From Streptomyces ficellus (GTDB taxonomy: Bacteria; Actinomycetota; Actinomycetes; Streptomycetales; Streptomycetaceae), in the NCBI RefSeq assembly GCF_009739905.1, contig NZ_CP034279.1, positions 7,006,001-7,070,000 on the forward strand: a stretch of 64,000 bases of DNA. The letters are read 5' to 3'. The notes under the pieces are model-generated. The model saw only the letters and a program-made list of their open reading frames with translations, had not been told where the DNA came from and made no database searches. Shown one piece after another: positions 43,301-48,577 of the stretch (within the stretch, counting starts at the first letter, position 1; every line of letters starts with the position of its first letter). A program made the translations under genes and the position numbers.

Positions 43301-44700
43301 AGCAGGACTCCGGTCTGCGCCTCCCAGAGCGGGAAGCTGTTGCGGGGTCCGACGTGGCCCCCGCATTCGGCACCTTCGAACACGAACCGGCGCGCGCCCT
43401 GCCCGAGGTACTGGCGCAGCAGCCCGGGGGAGGGCACGTGCAGGAAGGTCCGTATGCCGTCCGCCTCGAGCGCCCGTGCCTGCGAGGGCCGGCCCCCGGC
43501 GATGACGGCGTGCGTGGGCCGGTGCGCGCGTACCGCGTCGAGTTGTGCCGTACGGGTGTCCTCCGGCGCGAAGCCGAGGATCCCCACGCCCCAGGGGCGG
43601 CCGTCGAGCGCGGTCGCCGCCTCGGCGAGCAGGGCGTCGGCCTGTTCCCGGCCGGCGAGGGCCAGGGCGAGGAAGGGCAGGGCGCCGGCGTCGGAGACCG
43701 CGCGGGCGAAGCCGGCCCCGTCGCTCACCCGGGTCATCGGGCCCTGTGCGACGGGCAGGGGTGTGCCGAGCGCCCGGCTCATGGGCGATCCGGTACCCAG
43801 GCCGCGGGCGGCGGTGCCGTCCCCGGTCGCGGCCACGACGGCTTCGGTGACGGCGCGGACGGCACCGGCCGCGTCCCCGTACCGGTCGGCGAAGTCGGCG
43901 GCGAGGAAGGCGTCCTGCCCGACGGGCAGCAGCCGGCTGTCCGGGTCCCGCCCGCCGAGCAGGGCCGCGATCTCGCCCTCAGGCAGTTCGGCGACCGGCG
44001 GGCCGCCCGGCCCGGGGCGGTGCAGGAAGCGGTGGCCGCCCATTACCGTGGTCTCCGAGCCGTCCAGGGAACGCAGGACCGCCCGGACGGATGCGGGGAG
44101 CGCCGACTCCGCGAGGAGGGCCAGCTGGGTGTCGAGCACCACCCCGGCGGCTCCGCCGACGACCGCGGCGGCGGCCGTGCCCGGCGCCATGCCCCCGCAG
44201 GCCCACACCGGCGGCCCGTCGGGGAACGGGCCGAGCACGTCGAGGAGCTGCTGCAGCAGTACGAAGGTGCTCAGTTCGCCGATCCGGCCGCCGCACTCGC
44301 TGCCCCGGGCGATCAGGCCGTGCGCGCCGTCGGCCAGGGCGGCCCGGGCCTCCGCCAGTCCGGTGACCTCGGCCAGCACGCGGACACCTGGCGGCAGGTC
44401 ACCGGTTCGCACAGCGGCCCCGGCGCCCAGGAGCACGGTACGGGGGCCGCCGCGGCCGCCGAGCAGACCGGCCGTGTCCTCGGGGCGTAACCGGCAGTGT
44501 GGCCCGATCCGCACTCCGTACCGACCGGGGAGCCACCCCCGCAGATCGCCGAGCGCGGCTCGGGCGGCCCGGTCCCCGTTTCCGAGGTCCAGGACGCCGA
44601 GTCCGCCGCCACGGGTGATGGCGGCCGCGAGACGGGCGTCCGGATCGCCGAAGGGGGTCAGTCCGATGACCGGATTCAGGACGTGCGCTGCCGACGTCAT
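37393..44700 (-). CDS. Giant PUFA-synthase-like protein NPD-NPD-KS-AT-ACP-KR
   Basis: A 2435-residue protein. Residues 5-290 and 305-600 are two nitronate-monooxygenase/PfaD-like FMN domains (SECGGRIGELSTF near 135; FEGAECGGHVGPRNSF near 445; the second is more complete). KS at about 705-1150 with Cys898 (DAACASS), His1032 (EAHGTGTVVGD) and His1072 (SQIGHTKCAAG). AT at 1290-1600 (AGHSYGELVALC, ACAFHSPVV). A helix SSREMIAAQRDVLLAYFGG and a repetitive QAQMRT/PVPEPEP linker precede one ACP with Ser1830 in DLSVDSIKRAEI, the PUFA-synthase consensus. KR fills 1930-2420 (VVAGGARGITARC; LFGSVAAVLGSRGQADYAAAN). Start ATG 44700 follows GGAGAATT and lies downstream of the likely promoter, so the ATG at 44832 is excluded. 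Confidence 0.93.
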   Translation of the reverse strand: MTSAAHVLNPVIGLTPFGDPDARLAAAITRGGGLGVLDLGNGDRAARAALGDLRGWLPGRYGVRIGPHCRLRPEDTAGLLGGRGGPRTVLLGAGAAVRTGDLPPGVRVLAEVTGLAEARAALADGAHGLIARGSECGGRIGELSTFVLLQQLLDVLGPFPDGPPVWACGGMAPGTAAAAVVGGAAGVVLDTQLALLAESALPASVRAVLRSLDGSETTVMGGHRFLHRPGPGGPPVAELPEGEIAALLGGRDPDSRLLPVGQDAFLAADFADRYGDAAGAVRAVTEAVVAATGDGTAARGLGTGSPMSRALGTPLPVAQGPMTRVSDGAGFARAVSDAGALPFLALALAGREQADALLAEAATALDGRPWGVGILGFAPEDTRTAQLDAVRAHRPTHAVIAGGRPSQARALEADGIRTFLHVPSPGLLRQYLGQGARRFVFEGAECGGHVGPRNSFPLWEAQTGVLLDHLRDDPDAAPHIEVFFAGGVHDARSAAMVAALATPLTARGCAVGVLMGTAYLFTREAVDHGAVRPLFQRQVLAAEATTLLHTAPGHATRCVPSPFSDGFHDLAANLRAQGLGDREVWERLERLNVGRLRLASKGVERTGPGAPVPVDEERQYAEGMFMAGEVAVLRDATTTVAALHTAVTDEAAAFLDRRRAALRARDASRGAGGAAVQGAVEAVSHAPARSVRGTERAEGGVPVAAPLDVAVVGMACMFPQAPDLAAYWAQVLDGRDAVTEVPRERWDPAVHCAAGPDGAAAASSSRWGGFLPRIPFDPLRYGIPPASLGSIEPVQLLALEASRRALEDAGYGEYGRAFDRTRTGVVFGAEAGSDLSNASTLRAVLPSYYGHVPAGLDEQLPRLTEDTFPGLLANVVAGRVANRLDLRGPNYTVDAACASSLAAVDVACKELVLGTSDVMLCGGADLHNGINDYALFTSVHALSPTGRSRAFDRSADGIALGEGVACVVLKRLADAERDGDRVYAVIKGVGASSDGRSLGLTAPRPEGQRAALDRAYRSAGVSPAEVGLVEAHGTGTVVGDRTELAVLTDLFTEAGARRGSCVLGSVKSQIGHTKCAAGLAGLIKTALALYTGVRPPTLHLERPNSAWRNGDSPFVFHREALPWTAAPERRYAGVSAFGFGGTNFHAVLAAHAGDGPPPAHSRDAWPAELFLFRGADPASARRAAAGLLDLATAAVGGDAPWRLRDLAATASHRAARARGPVRIAFVATDTEDLCRRLRAAVEPTVEAEADGGPGAGTSAGAGADRGTGTGSGAGAGVYLAAEGGAEPDGRTAFLFPGQGSQRPGMSAHLFTTFPDLGRLLATDADDARAARAVRALYPPAAFDDAGREEARRALTDTRAAQPALGMVELAAYDVLTRCGIRPDMAAGHSYGELVALCAAGVIDPGDLPRLSAARATAILDAAGDDPGAMAAVAAAPEDVERVLGGPPLPDGLVVANHNAPRQSVLSGPTQGVETAVRRLRDAGLGVKRLPVACAFHSPVVAAAGPDFGRVLEEQPLYEAEFPVWANRTARPYAAGPQEVREELAAQIGAPVRFAAQIEAMYDAGARTFVEVGPGRVLTRLVADVLGERPHQVAACEPRVGSGLAGLLDALARLAVAGLPVVNDWMFRGRDAVDIDRAATPRTRTPGWTVDGHLVRTASGEPLAGALAPARRVEAPVTTPPGEAPYGAAASGDASSGAPDALIAEFLRSSREMIAAQRDVLLAYFGGVPGGTASSPAPAPAQAQMRTQAQMRTQMPAQVPAPVPVQPSMPVPEPEPEPAAAHVAEPGSESVGLTEESVLSAVLELISERTGYPLDMVEPGLDLEADLSVDSIKRAEIAGELARRLGGSGGSLPAALDDAELEELTRARTASEIARWLVTRATAYAPLAGPPEERPAPFAAPVRTSPARNHVPSGARPTVAPDSGTASPGAGTEADELVVTAPRRYRVVRTAAASTAGAGADLTGTRWVLLGDGAGDRRGTAAELRALLAVRGAQVVTADEDLAGVAEGRTDGVVVLGALGEDDGPPFLPAGFRVVRDALRGAPGRLLVVREAGHGARAAGTDGLIRTAAREYPGVVVRCVALDPGGADGPAGAAAALLEELPTDGSEPEPVVVRAPGGRFVPRLVEAPLGPLAGTGAGPAGEGAAEALALGLDRDSVVVVAGGARGITARCVTVLAAAARCRIELLGRTPLPTGPEDPVTAAARDRAALRRVLAETGRHDSPAAVDRAADLVLAQREVSATLEAVRASGGRAGYRGTDCRDAAAVLQAVKEIHAEHGRVDGVIHAAGVIEDRLIEDKSEASFRSVHGTKTESAAALLTAVEQLPAAELPSFVVLFGSVAAVLGSRGQADYAAANDALEAYGAAWAARTGRRALTVHWGPWAPSEDHGGMVGPELARHYARRGVRLIDPEEGALALLRELAWGDPAERAVVLTASEW

Positions 44701-44782
44701 AATTCTCCGAATGTGCGATGGCGTTGCCCGGAGGGGGATTCCGGCCATGACAAAGGCCGCGGGAAGCACAAGGTCGCGCAAA

Positions 44783-44800
44783 CCCGAACGACAGTTCGGG
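44783..44800 (-). promoter_or_regulatory. Hairpin or operator in the PKS leader
   Basis: CCCGAAC-four bases-GTTCGGG, perfect 7-base arms, about 13-30 bases downstream of the predicted transcription start. On the transcript it is followed by TTTG. It could be an operator just inside the transcribed region or a short attenuator-like hairpin. Confidence 0.5.
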
Positions 44801-44819
44801 CCTTTCGGTGAACGTAGCG

Positions 44820-44848
44820 AAAGTAGCGCCAAGTTACTGAAGGGTCAA
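44820..44848 (-). promoter_or_regulatory. Predicted promoter of the PKS operon
   Basis: On the minus strand, TTGACC (44848-44843), a 17-base spacer and TACTTT (44825-44820) make a near-consensus housekeeping-type promoter. It would start transcription near 44813 and leave a leader of about 113 bases before the ATG at 44700. Confidence 0.65.
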
Positions 44849-44963
44849 CGCTGCGTCCCTGATCCGAGGGCGGCGACCGCGGCCACGCTCGCGGTGCCGG
44901 GTGGCTGTCCCGTCCGAAAGGCGGTGGCTGAACCCGCAGTTCCGCGAGGTGCCGCCGGTGGAC

Positions 44964-45091
44964 GAATGACGCATGAATGGCGCACGAACGACGTCCCGAA
45001 CGACGTCCTGAATGCCGCCTTGAATGACGCCTCGAATAGGGCCTGACCGGTGTCGGAATGGCGCGATGAAGAGGGTGATGAATGGCGTGAA
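44964..45091. repeat. Phased array of about twelve GAAYGRCG-type units upstream of the PKS operon
   Basis: Units begin at 44964, 44975, 44986, 44998, 45010, 45022, 45034, 45045, 45056, 45068, 45080 and 45089, that is every 11-12 bases (9 for the last). The best conserved are GAACGACGTCCC, GAACGACGTCCT, GAATGCCGCCTT and GAATGACGCCTC; those at 45034, 45045 and 45068 are poor. The array is 115-245 bases upstream of the -35 element. Spacing close to one helical turn would present every unit on one DNA face. A weak open frame crosses it on each strand with four-residue repeats, but neither has a ribosome site I trust. Otherwise 44849-45479 holds no convincing gene. Confidence 0.7.
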
Positions 45092-45479
45092 CCAGGCGAG
45101 CGCCACCACGTGCGGCAGGTGCGGAAAACAGGACGGTACTGGTCAGTAGCATCGGCTGGCCGGCCGCGGCTCCCGCGGCCCGCCACCACTGGTGTCCGGT
45201 TCTGGTCGGGCAAGGAATCAGCCGTACGCGGCGGTCCTCACCGCGCCGCTGCCACCTCGCACCTGTGCGAAACGTCCCTCTCCCGCCCCACCCGCCTTTC
45301 ACGTCACCCGCGTACCGGCGCCTCATCTCGACCGGTACCAAAACGGGTGTCCGACCTCCGCCTGCCGGCGCTCTGCCGGCGCTCGCGGTCATGCCTTTGG
45401 CATGAGGCAAGGTAGCGATTGGGTGTCAGCGTGCCGCGCTCGCATTGCCCGGCGCCGGGTCCTTCCGTTGAACCTGGGC

Positions 45480-45731
45480 ATGCAGCCCTTTCACTTCGCG
45501 GTCCTGGACGCCGTCTCGTGGCGCGAGGCCGACGACCCCTGCCCGCACTGCGCTGCCCTCCTGCCCTCCGGTGAACCGGGCGGGAAGGCGAACGAGAAGC
45601 CGCCCACCGCGCGGTCCCACCGGGTGGCCGCCCCCATCACCGGGGAACGCGCACCCGCCGTGCGCATGGTCATGATCGCCTGGTTCACCGCCACCACGGT
45701 GCTGTCGGTCGTCCTGACCCTGACCCGGTGA
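45480..45731 (+). CDS. Possible small membrane-anchored CxxC protein
   Basis: An 83-residue candidate from ATG 45480: MQPFHFAVLDAVSWREADDP, then CPHC, a polar middle, and a C-terminal transmembrane helix (MVMIAWFTATTVLSVVLTL). The CPHC motif suggests metal binding or redox activity. No strong ribosome site is seen at this ATG and the frame is open further upstream, so both the start and the reality of the gene are uncertain. It lies alone between the repeat array and the VOC gene. Confidence 0.4.
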   Translation: MQPFHFAVLDAVSWREADDPCPHCAALLPSGEPGGKANEKPPTARSHRVAAPITGERAPAVRMVMIAWFTATTVLSVVLTLTR

Positions 45732-45832
45732 CGGCTGCCGTCGCCGCCGCTGCCGACTCCCGGAGGGCGCCGAGCTGCGGGCGAGGGAAAACCCGGAGGA
45801 ACGGACCGGCAGCCCCCTGCTAGGGTGCGCCG

Positions 45833-46261
45833 GTGCCGGCGATCAGGAAGTTTCAGGTCACCTTCGACTGCGCGGAACCGGAGCGCCTCGCTCGTTTCTG
45901 GTGCGAGGTGTTGGGATACGTCGTACCGCCACCACCGGCGGGGTTCGACACGTGGGACGACTATCAGCGCTCGCTTCCGCCCGAGGAGCGGGATGCGTGG
46001 TTCGCTTGCACGGATCCCTCAGGAGTGGGCCCGCGACTGTACTTCCAGCGCGTCCCCGAAGGGAAGGCCGCCAAGAACCGGCTGCATCTCGACGTGCGGG
46101 TCGGGACCGGCCTCGTGGGGGAGGAGCGCCTGGCTGCCCTTGAGGCCGAACGCGCGCGGCTGGTCCCGCTCGGCGCCGTCCATGTGCGGACCCTGTACGA
46201 CGGCAATGACGCGTGCATCCCGATGCTGGACATCGAGGGCAACGAGTTCTGCATCGACTGA
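45833..46261 (+). CDS. VOC-family glyoxalase-like protein
   Basis: A 142-residue protein with the glyoxalase/bleomycin-resistance-like fold: RKFQVTFDCAEPERLARFWC at the start, LYFQRVPEGKAAKNRLHLDV in the middle and PMLDIEGNEFCID at the end. This is the Glyoxalase_6 type often annotated in streptomycetes; function is unknown, possibly binding or sequestering a small molecule. The GTG start is six bases after a TAGGGT -10-like hexamer at 45821-45826, so the mRNA is probably leaderless. Confidence 0.85.
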   Translation: MPAIRKFQVTFDCAEPERLARFWCEVLGYVVPPPPAGFDTWDDYQRSLPPEERDAWFACTDPSGVGPRLYFQRVPEGKAAKNRLHLDVRVGTGLVGEERLAALEAERARLVPLGAVHVRTLYDGNDACIPMLDIEGNEFCID

Positions 46262-46320
46262 AGCCCCCCGCGCCCCGCGGCCGCCGCGAGCCTCCGAGGT
46301 TCGGGGGAGCAGGAGCCTCG

Positions 46321-47046
46321 TCAGTCGCCCGCCACCACGGTGAAGGTCGCGGTGGCGCTGCCCTTCTCGCCCCAGTCGGTGGTGACGTCGGCCGTCAGGC
46401 GGTAACCGCCGACTTCGTCCAGGCTGTCACCGAAGTTGAACAAGGTGACGCCCGGAGGCCGGCAGCGATCGCTGGTCTCGGTCTGTACGACGGTGTCACC
46501 CCGGCTGAGGATCCACTGGACGTAGCAACCGGTGTCAATGCGGCCGGCACGGTCGTACACCTTGGTGTTGGCCCCCGGAGTGGCGCCGCGCCGGTAGGTG
46601 GCGGGGCCGACCTTGCCGCGGGTGCCCATGTCGATCGACACGTTCAGCGGGCCGGAGTGCCCGGTGTCGAGGGCCTCGGGTTCCTCCGGGAGGTCGGGCT
46701 CCTCCCGGGCCCCGTCGTCCGCCGGGGCCCCACGGCCCCCCGGGTCGTCAGCGGCCGGCGGATCGGGCTGCGAAGTCGCCTGTGCGGGCTCGTCGTTGGC
46801 GGGCGCGCGGTCCCCGGGCGGTGGGTACGTCGCGGCCGGGGCGTCCGGACGGGGAGCCGTGTCCGACGGCACGGGCGGTGCCGCGTCCTGCTGGGCGCCA
46901 GGGACGTCCGCTCGGCTCGGCGTGTTGAAGAAGGTGCTCCAGTACGGCGGGACCAGGCCGAACACCGCCACCACCAGGCCCAGTACGCCGAGCACCATCA
47001 TCGTGGTCGCCCAGGTCTTGCCGGCGGAGGAATTCTCCGATGCCAT
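46321..47046 (-). CDS. Membrane-anchored protein with disordered Pro/Asp linker
   Basis: A 241-residue protein. A single N-terminal transmembrane helix (WATTMMVLGVLGLVVAVFGL) is followed by a 100-residue region rich in Pro, Ala, Asp and Glu, and then a beta-rich extracytoplasmic domain (PLNVSIDMGTRGKVGPATYR, CYVQWILSRGDTVVQTETSD, ADVTTDWGEKGSATATFTVV) with two cysteines that may pair. It looks like a surface-exposed immunoglobulin-like domain on a flexible stalk. I do not recognise the family. The ATG follows GAGGGAGCCGTT. Confidence 0.75.
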   Translation of the reverse strand: MASENSSAGKTWATTMMVLGVLGLVVAVFGLVPPYWSTFFNTPSRADVPGAQQDAAPPVPSDTAPRPDAPAATYPPPGDRAPANDEPAQATSQPDPPAADDPGGRGAPADDGAREEPDLPEEPEALDTGHSGPLNVSIDMGTRGKVGPATYRRGATPGANTKVYDRAGRIDTGCYVQWILSRGDTVVQTETSDRCRPPGVTLFNFGDSLDEVGGYRLTADVTTDWGEKGSATATFTVVAGD

Positions 47047-47352
47047 AACGGCTCCCTCGCTCACGCCCCCGCGCACGGTGCCCTTGAGCCCCGCCCGCCA
47101 GGAGCCGCGCCGTCTCCGGCCCTCCACCCTGCCGACCGGACCACCAGTCTAGGAGCAGCCGGGCACGTCGGACGCGGTTCGCGGAAACTGGGGCTCAGCA
47201 CGCCGGATGAGCCTCGCGTCGCCCGGATGGAGGCACCTGTCGCGTACGCCGCGCTGTCCCGCATCAGCCGGGGACGTGCGGGTAGAAGGGCGGCACTGTC
47301 GCCGGTCGGAGCCGCAGGGCATCCGAGTCATCTCAGAAGGGAAGTCACTCCC

Positions 47353-47781
47353 ATGTCATCCTCGCTGGTCGAAACAGTGGACACGCAGGCGCCCGTCTCC
47401 CTGATCTGGCAGCTGTGGAGCGACGTCACGAAGTGGCCGCGGTTCCTCACCCACGTCCAGCGGGTCGACCGGATCGACGAGCGCCGGTTCACGTGGTGGC
47501 TGGCCCTGCCCGGGGCCGACAAGTACTTCACCGCCGAGCTGACCGAGGTCGTCCCGGAGGAGCGCATCGCCTGGAAGGCGACGGCCGGTACCCAGCACGC
47601 CGGTGTCGTGACCTTCCACCGGCTGAGTGACACCACCAGCCGTGTCACCATCCAGCTCGAGTACGAGCCCGAGGGCTTCGTCGAGCACCTCGCGGCCCTG
47701 ACCAACCTGGACAGGACGGTGGCCAACTACGACCTGGGACAGTTCCAGCGGATGGCCGAGGAACTCGCCGCACAGTCCTGA
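47353..47781 (+). CDS. SRPBCC / polyketide cyclase-like protein
   Basis: A 142-residue START-like fold protein: VETVDTQAPVSLIWQLWSDV, then WPRFLTHVQRVDRIDERRFT, ELTEVVPEERIAWKATAGTQ and RVTIQLEYEPEGFVE match the SRPBCC/Polyketide_cyc2 coenzyme-Q-binding-like group. It binds a hydrophobic ligand in a deep cavity; a cyclase role is possible but it is 12 kb from the PKS operon and not obviously linked. RBS GAAGGGAAG lies upstream of the ATG. It is convergent with the TetR gene. Confidence 0.87.
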   Translation: MSSSLVETVDTQAPVSLIWQLWSDVTKWPRFLTHVQRVDRIDERRFTWWLALPGADKYFTAELTEVVPEERIAWKATAGTQHAGVVTFHRLSDTTSRVTIQLEYEPEGFVEHLAALTNLDRTVANYDLGQFQRMAEELAAQS

Positions 47782-47828
47782 CCGTGCCGGACGGCACCGC
47801 TCGACGCTCAGCAAGGCGTACATCCGGC

Positions 47829-48509
47829 TCAGGTGTCGACGTCGGAGGTGGCCAGGAGGGTGCGGCCGGCTGCGAAGAGGCGTGCGCAGCGTTGGGTCAT
47901 GGCTTCCGGGGACTCTTCGGGATGGTTGACCCACCAGCGGACGAGGGCGCTGCACAGGCCGCGCCAGGCGTACTTCAGGGCGTCGGCGTCGAGCGGGTCG
48001 CGGGTTCCCGCCGCCTGGAGGGCGTCGGCGCCGAGCGGTTCCTCGGTTCCCGCGGTCTGTAGGAGGCCGGCGGTGCCAAGGGCCGCGAGGTCGTCGATGG
48101 CGCTGCGGTAGTGGGCCGCGCGTTGTGCCGCCTCGCTGCCGGGCGGCAGTGTGGCGTCGTACAGGACGAACCACGCCGTGCGCTGCGCGTCCAGGGCGGT
48201 GAACAGGGCGTGCAGGACGCGCAGGGCGGTGGGTGGCGAGCCGGTGCCGTGCTCGGCCATCGCGGCACGTAGGGCGTCCAGCAGCCGGTCGCCGATGGGG
48301 GTGAGGCAGGCGAGGTAGAGGTCCTGCTTGCTGCCGAAGTACTGGTGCAACAGGGGCTTGGTGACGCCGACTCGGGCGGCGACGACGGTCATGGTGGTGG
48401 CCTCGAAACCGTGCCGGCCGAACTCCTCGGTGGCTGCGGCCAGCACCTGCTGTTCGCGTGCGGCTCGGGGGACGCCTTTGGTGCCGGCCCTGGACGGGAG
48501 TGTTGTCAT
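47829..48509 (-). CDS. TetR-family regulator of the adjacent flavoenzyme gene
   Basis: A 226-residue TetR protein. The DNA-binding domain covers AREQQVLAAATEEFGRHGFE, then TTMTVVAARVGVTKPLLHQY and FGSKQDLYLA. The C-terminal ligand domain holds a short duplicated segment (GTEEPLGADALQAAGTRDPL), which probably arose by local duplication. It is divergent from the alkylglycerone-phosphate-synthase-like gene, and two palindromic sites lie between the starts, so autoregulation and repression of that gene are likely. Confidence 0.9.
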   Translation of the reverse strand: MTTLPSRAGTKGVPRAAREQQVLAAATEEFGRHGFEATTMTVVAARVGVTKPLLHQYFGSKQDLYLACLTPIGDRLLDALRAAMAEHGTGSPPTALRVLHALFTALDAQRTAWFVLYDATLPPGSEAAQRAAHYRSAIDDLAALGTAGLLQTAGTEEPLGADALQAAGTRDPLDADALKYAWRGLCSALVRWWVNHPEESPEAMTQRCARLFAAGRTLLATSDVDT

Positions 48510-48519
48510 GAGCGCGATA

Positions 48520-48547
48520 TTACCCTAAGGTAAATTACCGTTGGGTA
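48520..48547. promoter_or_regulatory. Two adjacent TetR-type palindromes
   Basis: TTACC-CTAA-GGTAA (48520-48533) and TACC-GTTG-GGTA (48536-48547) share the TACC/GGTA half-sites and lie 16 bases apart centre to centre, in the 68-base gap between the TetR gene and the flavoenzyme gene. Fits a cooperative TetR operator. Confidence 0.75.
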
Positions 48548-48577
48548 CATTCACTTGACCCTGCTGGGAGCACCCCT

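Noticed and set aside
44701..44832. Extended N-terminus of the giant synthase from ATG 44832
   Set aside because: The added 44 residues have no family similarity, would start inside or upstream of the predicted promoter, and lack a ribosome site; ATG 44700 has GGAG.
44834..45109. 91-residue minus-strand frame across the repeat array
   Set aside because: It begins with a hydrophobic stretch but the body is a translation of the 12-base repeats and the end is Arg-rich noise. I treat the array as DNA-level structure.
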